Below, in pieces: positions 9,031-18,855 of a stretch of DNA of 64,000 nucleotides (position 1 is its first letter; each line of letters starts with the position of its first letter). A program made the translations under genes and the position numbers. Under the pieces are notes generated by a model, which was not told the DNA's origin, did no database searches, and saw nothing but the letters and a program-made list of their open reading frames with translations. Source of the DNA: Andreprevotia lacus DSM 23236 (GTDB taxonomy: Bacteria > Pseudomonadota > Gammaproteobacteria > Burkholderiales > Chitinibacteraceae); contig NZ_FWXD01000014.1 of the NCBI RefSeq assembly GCF_900176275.1, positions 1 to 64,000 of the forward strand. The letters are read 5' to 3'.

Positions 9031-10539
9031 TTGGATCGCATTCTTGTCCTGTCGGTATTTGTGGTGGCGTCGTGCGGATTGGCGTACGAGCTGATTGCCG
9101 GCGCACTCACCAGCTACCTGCTGGGCGATTCGGTGTTGCAGTTTTCCAGCATCATCGGCTGCTATCTGTTTGCCATGGGCGTGGGCTCGCACCTTTCCAA
9201 GTATGTGAAGGAAGAGCGCACGCTGGCGGCCTTTGTCGAGATCGAACTGCTGGTCGGCCTGATCGGCGGGCTGTCGGCCACCGTGCTGTTTCTGGTGTTT
9301 GCGTGGGCTTCGGCGCCGTTCCGCAGCGTGATGTATGCGCTGGTGTTCTGCATCGGCGTGCTGGTGGGCATGGAAATCCCGCTGGTGATGCGGGTGATGA
9401 ACGCACGCCAGGCCGAATTCAAGGAGCTGGTCAGCCGCGTGCTGACCTTCGATTATCTGGGCGCGCTGGCGGTGTCGCTGCTGTTCCCGCTGGTGCTGGC
9501 GCCCAAGCTGGGCATGGCGCGCACCGGGCTGTTGTTCGGCGTGCTCAATGCTGCGGTTGCCATGTGGACCTGCTGGGCCTTCCGCCGCGACATCCCGCAG
9601 CTGGCCGGCAAGCTGGGCCGCGCCGGGCTGGTGCTGCTGGCGCTGCTGACTGCGTTTGCCTTCTCGGACAAGCTGACCACCTTGGCCGAAAAGGGCCTGT
9701 TCGGCGACGACGTGATCCATGCCGAAACCACGCGCTACCAGCGCATGGTGGTAACACGCTGGCATGACGACCTGCGCCTGTACCTGAACGGCAACCTGCA
9801 GTTCTCCAGCCGCGACGAGCACCGCTATCACGAGGCACTGGTACACCCGGTGCTGGCCAGCCTGCCGTGGGCCAAGCGCGTGCTGGTGCTGGGCGGCGGC
9901 GATGGGCTGGCACTGCGCGAAATCCTGCGTTACCCGAATATCGAGCATGTGACCCTGGTTGATCTCGACCCCGCCATGACCACGCTGTTTTCCACGGCGC
10001 CCATGCTGACCGCGCTGAACAAGGGCTCGCTCAAGGACAAGCGCGCCACGGTGGTGAATGCCGATGCAGCGCAATGGCTGGAGGGCAACGCCGAGACCTT
10101 CGACGCCATCATCATCGACTTCCCCGACCCGACCAACTTCGCGCTGGGCAAGCTGTATTCGGTGCCGATGTACCGGCTGGTGCAGCGCCACCTGGCCGAG
10201 CACGGGCTGGCGGTGGTGCAATCGACGTCACCCTACTTTGCGCCCAAGAGCTATTGGTGCATCGACGCCACCCTGCGCGAGGTGGGCTTCAATACCTGGC
10301 CCTACCACGCCTATGTGCCATCGTTCGGCGAGTGGGGCTTCATCCTGTTCAGCAAGACGCCCAATTACCAGCCGCCCGAGCACTACGCCTTGCCGATGCG
10401 CTTTCTGGATGCCGACAGCACACGGCTGATGTTCCAGTTCCCGGCCGACATGCGGCGGGTGCAAGTGGAGCCGAACCGGCTCAACTCGCAATCGCTGGTG
10501 CATTACTTCGAAGAAGACTGGCATAACGTGCTGCGATGA
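9031..10539 (+). CDS. Membrane-anchored spermidine synthase-like aminopropyltransferase
   Basis: A 502-residue protein. The first ~215 residues hold about seven hydrophobic helices; the rest is a spermidine synthase-type Rossmann domain with the SAM-binding VLVLGGGDGLALRE, the acidic VDLDP and IIIDFPDPTN with the Asp pair expected near the amine. It would transfer an aminopropyl group from decarboxy-SAM to an amine acceptor at the inner membrane; the true acceptor is unknown. The start is TTG at 9031 with GGAG at 9022-9025. The 4-base overlap with the following FAD lipoprotein gene marks an operon, and divergent speD can supply the donor. Confidence 0.9.
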   Translation: MDRILVLSVFVVASCGLAYELIAGALTSYLLGDSVLQFSSIIGCYLFAMGVGSHLSKYVKEERTLAAFVEIELLVGLIGGLSATVLFLVFAWASAPFRSVMYALVFCIGVLVGMEIPLVMRVMNARQAEFKELVSRVLTFDYLGALAVSLLFPLVLAPKLGMARTGLLFGVLNAAVAMWTCWAFRRDIPQLAGKLGRAGLVLLALLTAFAFSDKLTTLAEKGLFGDDVIHAETTRYQRMVVTRWHDDLRLYLNGNLQFSSRDEHRYHEALVHPVLASLPWAKRVLVLGGGDGLALREILRYPNIEHVTLVDLDPAMTTLFSTAPMLTALNKGSLKDKRATVVNADAAQWLEGNAETFDAIIIDFPDPTNFALGKLYSVPMYRLVQRHLAEHGLAVVQSTSPYFAPKSYWCIDATLREVGFNTWPYHAYVPSFGEWGFILFSKTPNYQPPEHYALPMRFLDADSTRLMFQFPADMRRVQVEPNRLNSQSLVHYFEEDWHNVLR

Positions 10540-12119
10540 AGCGCCGCGACTTCCTGCTGCTTTCGGCCGGCATGCTGGCCGGCTGTACCCTGCCACCCCG
10601 GCTGGCCATCCACCGCTACGCCCCCGGCATGGCAGAAGGCCACGCGCTGCGCGACCGCAAGGCGCTGCCGGCACCATCGGCCGAGCTGCACACCGATGTG
10701 CTGATACTGGGCAGCGGCATCGCGGGCCTCACGGCTGGCTGGCGGCTGGCGCAGCAGGGCTACCAGGACTTTCTGCTGCTGAGCGGCCCCGAGCCCCATG
10801 GCAACGCCAGCGCTGCGCATCTGGCCGGCACCGATTGCCCGCGTGGTGCGCACTACCTGCCCATACCCGGCATGGCCGCCACGCAGGTACGCGAGCTGCT
10901 GGCCGAGATGGGGGTGATCGAGCGCGGCGCCGGCACGCCAGCGCCCTATTACGACGAACGCTCTCTGGTGCACGCGCCCGAAGAGCGGCTGTATCAAAAC
11001 GGCCAGTGGCACAGCGGTCTGCTGCAGCCGGGCAATGCGGACGAGAACGCGCAGATCAAGCGCTTCTTTGCGCTGGTGGATCAGCTCAAGCAAAAGCGCG
11101 GCAGCGATGGCAAACGGATATTCGAAATCCCCAGCGCGCTCGCCTCGCAAGACCCGCAATGGCGCGCGCTGGACCGCATCACCTTCGATGCCTGGCTGGA
11201 CCGCGAGGGTTATACCTCACCGCAACTGCGCTGGTATCTGGACTACGCCTGCCGCGATGATTTCGGCGCAACCTCGGCACGCACCTCGGCGTGGGCCGGC
11301 CTGCATTACTTCTGCAGCCGCGACGGTCGCGCCGCCAATGCCGACAACGACGCGGTGCTGACCTGGCCGGGCGGGCTGAATCCGCTGGCGCGCTACATGC
11401 AGCAACGCATCGGCGCCGCGCGCGCCTTGCCGGGGTTGGCGGCCAGGGTGAGCGAGCGCCAGGGCAAGGTCGAGACGCTGGTGTGGCAGCCGCAGCAGCA
11501 ACGCATGTTGCGCATCCACGCGCGCCGGGTGATCTGCGCGATGCCGCTGCATGTGGCCATCCACGTGGTCGAGGGCATGGGCGCGCTCGGCTTTGACGCC
11601 CAAACCCATATGCCGCCCCATGCGCCATGGCTGGTGAGCAATTTCGCTTTTGACCACTTTCCATCCGAGGCGCATGGCGTGCCGCTGGCATGGGACAACG
11701 TGGTGTACGGCAGCCGCAGCCTGGGTTACGTGGTAGCCACACACCAGTTGATCCGTGCCGCACGGCCCGAGCAAACGGTATTCACCGCCTATCACGCGCT
11801 GGCCGACAACACGCCCGAGGCGGCGCGCCGCTGGCTGCAACAGGCCAGTGATGACGATCTCTATCAACTTGCCGCCACCGATCTGGCCGCCGTGTATGGC
11901 TGGAAGCTGTGGCAGAACGCGGCACAGGTGGAAATCACCGTACGCGGCCATGCCATGGCATCGCCCACGCCGGGCTTTTTATCCAATACCGGGCTGGCGG
12001 CGCTGCGTGCCTGCGATGGCCCCATCCAGTTTGCCCACAGCGATCTATCGGGCTTTTCCATCTTTGAGGAGGCCGCCTGGTGGGGCGATGCCGCTGCGCG
12101 GCGCATCCTGCGGGCATAA
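10536..12119 (+). CDS. FAD-dependent amine oxidase-like lipoprotein
   Basis: A 527-residue protein. It starts MKRRDFLLLSAGMLAGC, which has both a Tat-like double Arg and a lipobox with Cys17, so it is probably a folded, lipid-anchored periplasmic or outer-face protein. The FAD-binding dinucleotide fold is at about residues 52-75 (VLILGSGIAGLTAGWRLA) and the C-terminal FAD contact region holds AHSDLSGFSIFEEAAWWG. It resembles flavin amine oxidases/desaturases. Its gene overlaps the membrane aminopropyltransferase by 4 bases, so an oxidised polyamine-type product is a reasonable guess. The substrate is unknown. Confidence 0.85.
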   Translation: MKRRDFLLLSAGMLAGCTLPPRLAIHRYAPGMAEGHALRDRKALPAPSAELHTDVLILGSGIAGLTAGWRLAQQGYQDFLLLSGPEPHGNASAAHLAGTDCPRGAHYLPIPGMAATQVRELLAEMGVIERGAGTPAPYYDERSLVHAPEERLYQNGQWHSGLLQPGNADENAQIKRFFALVDQLKQKRGSDGKRIFEIPSALASQDPQWRALDRITFDAWLDREGYTSPQLRWYLDYACRDDFGATSARTSAWAGLHYFCSRDGRAANADNDAVLTWPGGLNPLARYMQQRIGAARALPGLAARVSERQGKVETLVWQPQQQRMLRIHARRVICAMPLHVAIHVVEGMGALGFDAQTHMPPHAPWLVSNFAFDHFPSEAHGVPLAWDNVVYGSRSLGYVVATHQLIRAARPEQTVFTAYHALADNTPEAARRWLQQASDDDLYQLAATDLAAVYGWKLWQNAAQVEITVRGHAMASPTPGFLSNTGLAALRACDGPIQFAHSDLSGFSIFEEAAWWGDAAARRILRA

Positions 12120-12120
12120 A

Positions 12121-12144
12121 AAGGGGCGCCATGCGCCCCTTTTC
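12121..12144. terminator. Terminator between convergent genes
   Basis: AAGGGGCGC (12121-12129), loop CAT, GCGCCCCTT (12133-12141) followed by TTT and preceded by AAAA, so it can stop transcription from both sides: the FAD lipoprotein gene and the SYLF gene. Confidence 0.85.
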
Positions 12145-12165
12145 ATCCTCAAGCAGCGCTAGCGG

Positions 12166-12777
12166 TCAATCGGCACCGTTGAGGCGCTTTTCCTTGAAAT
12201 ACTTGGTGCCGGCCACCGTCACCTCGGCGGTCAGGCCGTTCTCGGTAAACTGGTAGGCATAGATTTCCGGCGCAATCAGCGCGGCGCCGCTCAGGCCGGC
12301 GCCCGAGTCGCCCAGCTTGGCAGCAGCGGTGGCGTCACCCGAGAACGCCCAGCCCGACGTTACGAACTTGTTGTAGGCCTTCTCGCTCATGAACACCAGC
12401 ACCAGCCGGCTTTCCTTGGCACCAAGGCCCAGACCGGCCTTGATTTGTGCCATGCTCATAAAGGTTTCCTTGCCGTGGCGGATGGCTTCACCTTCACCAC
12501 CGCCGGCACCGGCAAACACGAACTGCACGCCACCGGTGCGGAATACCGCATAGCCGGCGGCCTTTTCGATGCCGGCCTTGGCTTCCGGGTGCGCAGCGTA
12601 GAGTTCTTCCAGCGTGCGCCTGGTGTTTTCACGGATGATGGCGCGGCGCTCGCTCGGGCTTTTCTGGGCTTGCTGTTCGGTCTTGCCGTTGTTCGACTGC
12701 GGTGCATCGACCGCCATTGCCGGTACGGCAAGGGCAAGCGACAAAAGACCGGCGATCAGGGTTTGATTGGCAAACAT
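12166..12777 (-). CDS. SYLF/YSC84-domain lipid-binding protein, secreted
   Basis: A 203-residue protein with a signal peptide (MFANQTLIAGLLSLALAVPAMA) and the SYLF (YSC84) domain over most of the rest: KAAGYAVFRTGGVQFVFAG, the Gly-rich GAGGGEGEA and the closing GAGLSGAALIAPEIYAYQF. Bacterial members are periplasmic or outer-membrane lipid-associated proteins of unclear role. The start at 12777 is supported by AAAGGAG upstream. It is a single gene, convergent with the FAD lipoprotein gene. Confidence 0.88.
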   Translation of the reverse strand: MFANQTLIAGLLSLALAVPAMAVDAPQSNNGKTEQQAQKSPSERRAIIRENTRRTLEELYAAHPEAKAGIEKAAGYAVFRTGGVQFVFAGAGGGEGEAIRHGKETFMSMAQIKAGLGLGAKESRLVLVFMSEKAYNKFVTSGWAFSGDATAAAKLGDSGAGLSGAALIAPEIYAYQFTENGLTAEVTVAGTKYFKEKRLNGAD

Positions 12778-12953
12778 GCGTAAGCTCCTTTGTGTAGGGC
12801 AGTGAACCCGTGGACCTAGGTTAGTCCTCATGAGCCAGCGTTTGATCCGTCAAAATGACGGGCGGTTACGGTAAAAATAACTGCCAGCTTTCGCCGGACA
12901 AACGGTGATGCATGGATAGCCGATAGTGGCAGTAGCTTGTATCGGGAGTAGAC

Positions 12954-14261
12954 ATGAGTCCGGGCCAGACCTTGTTGGCACTGTTGTTGCTGGTGTTGGC
13001 CAGCGCGTTTTTCTCGATTGCCGAAATCTCGCTGGCGGCTGCGCGCAAATTCAAGCTGCATGCGCTGGCCGAGCAGGGCAACGCCAACGCCGCGCGCGTG
13101 CTGGCGCTGCAGGAAAAGCCGGGTGACTTCTTCACCGTGGTGCAGGTGGCCGTGAATGCAGTGGCCATCCTCGGCGGCATTGTCGGCGAGGCGGGTTTTA
13201 CCCCCGCCGTCACGCAGACCTTGCTGGCAGCGGGGCTGACCGAACCGCTGGCGGGCCGGCTGGGCTTTCTGGTGGCCTTCCTGCTCACCATCACGCTGTT
13301 CATCCAGTTTGCCGACCTGATTCCCAAGCGGCTGGGCCTGTTGATGCCCGAACGCATGGCACTGCTGGTGGTGCGGCCCATGCTGCTGTGTGCGTTGTTG
13401 CTGCGACCGCTGGTGTGGCTGTTCGACGGCATTGCCAATCTGTGCTTCCGCCTGTTCGGCCTGCCGGCCAGCCGCAGCGACGCCATCACCTCGGAGGAAA
13501 TCGTCGCCATGGTCGATGCCGGCACCGTGGCCGGCACCGTGCTCAAGGAGGAGCACCGGGTGATCGAGAACCTGTTCGAGCTGGGCGAGCGCTGGGTGAC
13601 TTCGGCCATGACACCACGTGATCAGGTGGTGTTCTTCGCGCTGACCGAGGCGCCCGAGGCCATTCGCGCCAAGATCGTGGCCGAACCGCACAGCAAATAC
13701 CTGCTGTGCGAGGCCGGCATCGACAGCGCCTTTGCCTATCTCGATGCCAAGCACCTGCTGCAGCTACTGCTGGGCGAGCCGCAGGCAGACTTGCTGACAG
13801 ACCTGCGCCGGCTGGCCGTGCAGCCCTTGCTGGCGGTACCCGATACGCTATCGCTATCCGAATTGCTGGAACGCTTCAAGGAAAGCGGTGAGGACTTCGC
13901 GCTGATCGTCAACGAATATGCGCTGGTGGTCGGCGTGATCACGCTGGGTGACGTTACCGGGCAATTGATGGGCGGCCTGCTGGCGCCACTGGAAGACGAG
14001 CAGATCGTGCAGCGCGATGCCAGCTCGTGGCTGATCGACGGCATCACGCCCATCGAGGACGTGATGCGCGCGCTGAGTCTGGATGCGCTCCCGGACGAGG
14101 AAATGTACGAGACGCTGGCCGGCTTTTTGATGGTGCAACTCAAGCGCATGCCGCGCAAGGCAGAGGCCATTGATTGCGCCGGCTATCGCTTCGAGGTGGT
14201 CGATATCGACCATCACCGCATCGACCAGATCCTGGTAACCCGGCTGCCGGTTGGCGGCTGA
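12954..14261 (+). CDS. CNNM/CorC-family membrane protein (hemolysin family, YtfL/PaeA-like)
   Basis: A 435-residue protein. The N-terminal ~190 residues form the CNNM/DUF21 membrane domain (AFFSIAEISLAAARKFKL, QFADLIPKRLGLL). Two CBS domains follow (~205-330, TPRDQVVF, NEYALVVGVITLGDVTGQL), then a CorC_HlyC C-terminal domain (YRFEVVDIDHHRIDQILV). Family members are implicated in divalent cation transport; E. coli YtfL (PaeA) in polyamine export, which would fit the polyamine genes nearby but could be coincidence. The start at 12954 follows GGGAG at 12942-12946. The next gene, ahcY, has its own riboswitch leader. Confidence 0.85.
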   Translation: MSPGQTLLALLLLVLASAFFSIAEISLAAARKFKLHALAEQGNANAARVLALQEKPGDFFTVVQVAVNAVAILGGIVGEAGFTPAVTQTLLAAGLTEPLAGRLGFLVAFLLTITLFIQFADLIPKRLGLLMPERMALLVVRPMLLCALLLRPLVWLFDGIANLCFRLFGLPASRSDAITSEEIVAMVDAGTVAGTVLKEEHRVIENLFELGERWVTSAMTPRDQVVFFALTEAPEAIRAKIVAEPHSKYLLCEAGIDSAFAYLDAKHLLQLLLGEPQADLLTDLRRLAVQPLLAVPDTLSLSELLERFKESGEDFALIVNEYALVVGVITLGDVTGQLMGGLLAPLEDEQIVQRDASSWLIDGITPIEDVMRALSLDALPDEEMYETLAGFLMVQLKRMPRKAEAIDCAGYRFEVVDIDHHRIDQILVTRLPVGG

Positions 14262-14286
14262 CTCGGCAAAGTGTCGTCAATGGCTT

Positions 14287-14292
14287 TATAAT
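14287..14292 (+). promoter_or_regulatory. Probable -10 box for the ahcY leader
   Basis: TATAAT, a perfect -10 hexamer, lies 11 bases before the first paired base of the SAH riboswitch, which places the transcript start right at the aptamer. No good -35 hexamer is visible at 16-18 bases upstream. Confidence 0.6.
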
Positions 14293-14303
14293 CCCGCCCA
14301 CTT

Positions 14304-14394
14304 CCGAGGAGCGCTGCGAGGCTGCGATCTACCGATCGCCCCCAGGCTCGGATTTCCTGCGACGGCCCACACGGCTGGCGCTTCAACGGCGCTC
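14304..14394 (+). promoter_or_regulatory. SAH (S-adenosylhomocysteine) riboswitch upstream of ahcY
   Basis: The stretch matches the SAH riboswitch class known before ahcY in betaproteobacteria. CCGAG (14304-14308) pairs with CTCGG (14347-14351) to form P1; GAGCGCTGCGA follows the first P1 strand; and AACGGCGCTC near the end supplies GCGCTC (14389-14394) to form the pseudoknot with GAGCGC (14309-14314). A variable stem lies between. This class turns gene expression on when S-adenosylhomocysteine builds up, matching the enzyme encoded downstream. The ribosome site AAGGA (14456-14460) lies about 60 bases beyond. Confidence 0.93.
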
Positions 14395-14468
14395 ATCTTT
14401 CAACCCGTGCCGGGCGCGGGATGACGGGTGAGCCGCATCCCCCCGGCCACATGCTAAGGACATGCACT

Positions 14469-15869
<1,401 letters not shown>

Positions 15870-15994
15870 TCGCCGCCCTGCCCCGGCCAGCCGGGGCATG
15901 AGCACGATTCATGCTGCACTGAGTACGGCCGGCCACGCACCCGCGTGCCGGCTGTTACCATCATTCAATCCAACGCATTTCAAGGGCACGCTGC

Positions 15995-16825
15995 ATGAGC
16001 GCTCCTACTTTCAGTTTTGAATTCTTCCCGCCCAAGACCCCCGAGGGCGCGGAAAAACTGCGCATCACGCGCCAGCAGCTGGCCCAGTTCAAACCGCAGT
16101 TTTTCTCGGTGACCTTCGGCGCCGGCGGCACCACGCAGGAAGGTACGCTGAATGCCGTGCTCGATATCCGCAAGGACGGCCTTGCCGCTGCGCCGCACCT
16201 GTCGTGCATCGGCAGCTCGCGCGCCAGCATTGCCGAGATCCTGCAGCGCTACCGTGACCACGGCATCCGCCATATCGTGGCGCTGCGCGGCGATATCCCC
16301 AGCGGCATGGTTGACGTAGGCGAATTCCGCTACGCCAACGAGCTGGTGGCCTTCATCCGCGAGCAGCATGGCGACTGGTTCCATATCGAAGTGGCCGCCT
16401 ACCCCGAATACCACCCGCAATCGCAGAATGCCGAGGCAGACCTGCGCAACTTCGTGAACAAGGTGAATGCCGGCGCCGATTCGGCCATCACGCAGTATTT
16501 CTTCAATGCCGATGCCTATTTCCACTTCGTGAATGAAGTGCAGGCGCGCGGGGTGAACATCCCCATCGTGCCGGGCATCATGCCGATCCAGAACTTTGCG
16601 CAGCTGGCGCGTTTCTCGGATATCTGCGGTGCCGAAATCCCGCGCTGGCTGCGGCTGCGGCTCGCGTCGTTCGGCGACGATACAGCGTCGATCCGCGCCT
16701 TCGGCCTCGATTTCGTTACCGAGCTGTCGGACCGCCTGCTGCAGAACGGCGCGCCGGGTCTGCATTTCTACACGCTCAATGCCGCTGGCGCGGTATCGAC
16801 GGTGTGGCAGCGCCTGGGGTTGTGA
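15995..16825 (+). CDS. metF: 5,10-methylenetetrahydrofolate reductase MetF
   Basis: A 276-residue flavoprotein that makes 5-methyl-THF, the methyl donor for methionine synthesis. Signature pieces are FEFFPPKT with the catalytic Glu, FGAGGTT, HIVALRGD, the conserved ITQYFFNADAYFHF and the C-terminal GLHFYTLN. Length is normal for bacterial MetF. It lies 125 bases after ahcY in the same direction, a common pairing in betaproteobacteria, and may share the riboswitch-controlled transcript; a bulged hairpin at 15928-15952 between them lacks a T-run. Confidence 0.97.
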   Translation: MSAPTFSFEFFPPKTPEGAEKLRITRQQLAQFKPQFFSVTFGAGGTTQEGTLNAVLDIRKDGLAAAPHLSCIGSSRASIAEILQRYRDHGIRHIVALRGDIPSGMVDVGEFRYANELVAFIREQHGDWFHIEVAAYPEYHPQSQNAEADLRNFVNKVNAGADSAITQYFFNADAYFHFVNEVQARGVNIPIVPGIMPIQNFAQLARFSDICGAEIPRWLRLRLASFGDDTASIRAFGLDFVTELSDRLLQNGAPGLHFYTLNAAGAVSTVWQRLGL

Positions 16826-16860
16826 GCGCCTGGCCATCGAACCTGCCGCTGTAAATACAC

Positions 16861-16993
16861 CGGCATCAAGAACCCGGCCAAGCCGGGTTCTCGCATGTTT
16901 GGGCAAGCGAACCCGCTGCGCTCCCCACTGAATCGATCCCACGCCCCCGCCCTCGCCGCCGCGAGGGAGCCTCGCTGATGCTCGTCAGCGGCT
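16861..16993 (+). repeat. Composite palindromic intergenic repeat, copy A (with metF terminator-like hairpin)
   Basis: Two conserved blocks are joined here. Block 1 is CGGCATCAAGAACCCGGC..., folding as AGAACCCGGC / GCCGGGTTCT (16869-16878, 16882-16891). Block 2 contains CGCCCTCGCCGCCGCGAGGG and the following CGTCAGCGGC. The same two blocks recur at 56863-56990 (inverted) and in weaker form at 38279-38373; block 2 alone recurs at 59270-59330. All copies are between genes. Block 1 may also end the metF transcript. Confidence 0.8.
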
Positions 16994-17026
16994 GATTCAT
17001 CGTGCAATTGGGCGCAAGGCCGCTCC

Positions 17027-17809
17027 TCATGCGCGCAGGCCGGCGCGGTATTGCTCCGGCGTACAGCCAGCCTGGCGCAGGAACATCGCGCTGAATGCCG
17101 AGGCCGTACTGTAGCCAAGGTCAAAAGCGATCTGCTGTATGGTGCGGCCCGACTCCAGCGCGCTGATGGCATGCAGCAAGCGCTGCCGTTGCCGCCAGTC
17201 ACCCAGGCTCATGCCCAGCTCGCGCTGACAGTAGCGTGCCAGCGTGCGCTCGGTCATGCCCAGCTCCGCCGCCAGTTCATGCTGGGTACGGGTATCGGCC
17301 GGGTCATCCTGCAGCCGTTGCAGCAGCCTGGTCAGCACCGGCGAGCTCGGCAGCGGCAGGAAATGCGTTTCGACCGGCGCCAGCGCGAGCTGATCGACCA
17401 GCACCTGCGCCAGCCGCAAATCGGCGTCGCTCTTGGGTATGGCCACATCGCGCACGGCAAAGTCATCCAGCAACGCGCGCAGCAGCGGGCTGATCGCCAG
17501 GGTGCACGCCTTGGCCGGCAAGGCGCCGCACAGCTCGCGCGCCAGATAGACCGAACGATAGACCAGCGCCTGCGCGTTGTAGCTGCTGTGCGATGCGTTG
17601 GGCGGTATCCACACCGCGTAGTGTGGCGGCGACAGAAAGCGCTGGCCGTCGATCTCCAGCTGCATCACACCGCGCGCCACGTAGTTGAGCTGGCCCCAGT
17701 CGTGGCTGTGCGCCGCATAATGCGTATCGGCAGGGAATTCGTCGTAGCGGAAATAGACCGGGCAGGGCAACAGCACCTTGATGCCCAGATCGTGCAAGTG
17801 ATGACGCAT
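17027..17809 (-). CDS. AraC-family transcriptional regulator with cupin sensor domain
   Basis: A 260-residue regulator. The N-terminal half is a cupin-type arm (HSHDWGQLNYVARGVMQLEI, followed by VWIPPNASHSS), and the C-terminal ~100 residues hold two helix-turn-helix units ending in the AraC signature IAFDLGYSTASAFSAMFLRQ and GCTPEQYRAG. It is divergent from the EamA transporter gene across 89 bases, the usual sign that it controls that exporter. The effector is unknown. Confidence 0.92.
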   Translation of the reverse strand: MRHHLHDLGIKVLLPCPVYFRYDEFPADTHYAAHSHDWGQLNYVARGVMQLEIDGQRFLSPPHYAVWIPPNASHSSYNAQALVYRSVYLARELCGALPAKACTLAISPLLRALLDDFAVRDVAIPKSDADLRLAQVLVDQLALAPVETHFLPLPSSPVLTRLLQRLQDDPADTRTQHELAAELGMTERTLARYCQRELGMSLGDWRQRQRLLHAISALESGRTIQQIAFDLGYSTASAFSAMFLRQAGCTPEQYRAGLRA

Positions 17810-17898
17810 CGTCCGTTTTGAATGGCAGCTTGTCCGGAATTCACTATATGCCGCATTACGGACAGATTGAAAATACCGGCATTCCGCAGGAGTTGCGC

Positions 17899-18792
17899 AT
17901 GCCTTCCCTCTTTCCCTTGCTGGCCGTGCTGATCTGGTCTGGCAACACCATCGTCAACAAGCTGGCGTCCACCCGCATCGGCCCGGCCGAGATCGGCTTT
18001 TATCGCTGGCTGCTGGCCGGGCTACTGTTCACCCCGTTCATGCTGCCGGTGGTGTGGCGCAACCGCGCCGCCATCCGCCCGCAACTGGGCAAGCTGGCGG
18101 TACTGGGGACACTGGGCATGGCGGTCTATCAAAGCCTGGCCTACTACGCGGCGCACATGATCAATGCCAGCCATATGGGCATCATTCTGGCGCTGATGCC
18201 GCTGATGACCATGCTGCTGTCCAGCATCGTGCTGCGCCAGCCGGCCGGCACACCCATGCTGCTGGGCGGCGTACTGTCCTTGCTGGGCGTACTGATCGTG
18301 ATTTCGCAGGGCGATCTGGCGGCCTTGCTGGCGCACGGCATCGGCACGGGTGATGCAATGATGCTGGTCGCCACCCTGGCCTATGGCATTTACAGCGTGC
18401 TGCTCAAGCGCTGGCAGGTGCCACTGCCGGCCTTGCAGATGACCTATGTGCAGATCGTGTTTGCCATCTTGCTGCTGCTGCCGCTGTATCTGCTGACCCC
18501 ACGCGTGGGCGTCACGGCGGCCAGCCTGCCACTGATCGCCTATGCCGGCGTGCTGGCATCAATGGCGGCGCCGCTGGCCTGGATGCGCGGCGTGACCCTG
18601 CTCGGGCCGGCGCGCACCACGCTGTACTTCAACCTGCTGCCACCGCTGACCGCCTTGCTGGCCGCGCTGGTGCTGCACGAGCCGCTGCCCGCATCGCTGT
18701 GGCTGGGCGGTGCGCTGACGCTGGCCGGGGTCTACTGGGCCGAACGCGGCAAGCTGGCGGCACCACCAGTGGTGGCCAGCAAGCCGGCCTGA
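17899..18792 (+). CDS. EamA-family (DMT) transporter
   Basis: A 297-residue membrane protein with ten hydrophobic helices arranged as two EamA repeats (the first from residue 1, LIWSGNTIVNKLAS; the second from about 155). Members export amino acids, metabolites or drugs. The start at 17899 is set by GCAGGAG at 17886-17892; an open frame from 17818 would add a polar stretch with no membrane character. The divergent AraC regulator probably controls it. Substrate not predictable. Confidence 0.9.
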   Translation: MPSLFPLLAVLIWSGNTIVNKLASTRIGPAEIGFYRWLLAGLLFTPFMLPVVWRNRAAIRPQLGKLAVLGTLGMAVYQSLAYYAAHMINASHMGIILALMPLMTMLLSSIVLRQPAGTPMLLGGVLSLLGVLIVISQGDLAALLAHGIGTGDAMMLVATLAYGIYSVLLKRWQVPLPALQMTYVQIVFAILLLLPLYLLTPRVGVTAASLPLIAYAGVLASMAAPLAWMRGVTLLGPARTTLYFNLLPPLTALLAALVLHEPLPASLWLGGALTLAGVYWAERGKLAAPPVVASKPA

Positions 18793-18809
18793 AGCGGAAG
18801 CACCAAAGA

Positions 18810-18835
18810 AAAACGCCGGCAGCTGCCGGCGTTTT
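18810..18835. terminator. Bidirectional terminator
   Basis: A perfect palindrome AAAACGCCGGCAG / CTGCCGGCGTTTT lies between the converging EamA and glycine-zipper lipoprotein genes, with A-run and T-run on the two sides, so it serves both strands. Confidence 0.92.
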
Positions 18836-18855
18836 TGCGTGTCTTGAGTTCAAAC

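Noticed and set aside
9010-10221. 403-codon minus-strand frame
   Set aside because: Antisense shadow of the SpeE-like gene, His/Gln-rich with no domain.
15928-15952. Hairpin between ahcY and metF as a terminator
   Set aside because: The stem has a bulge and no T-run follows, so it does not clearly separate the two genes.
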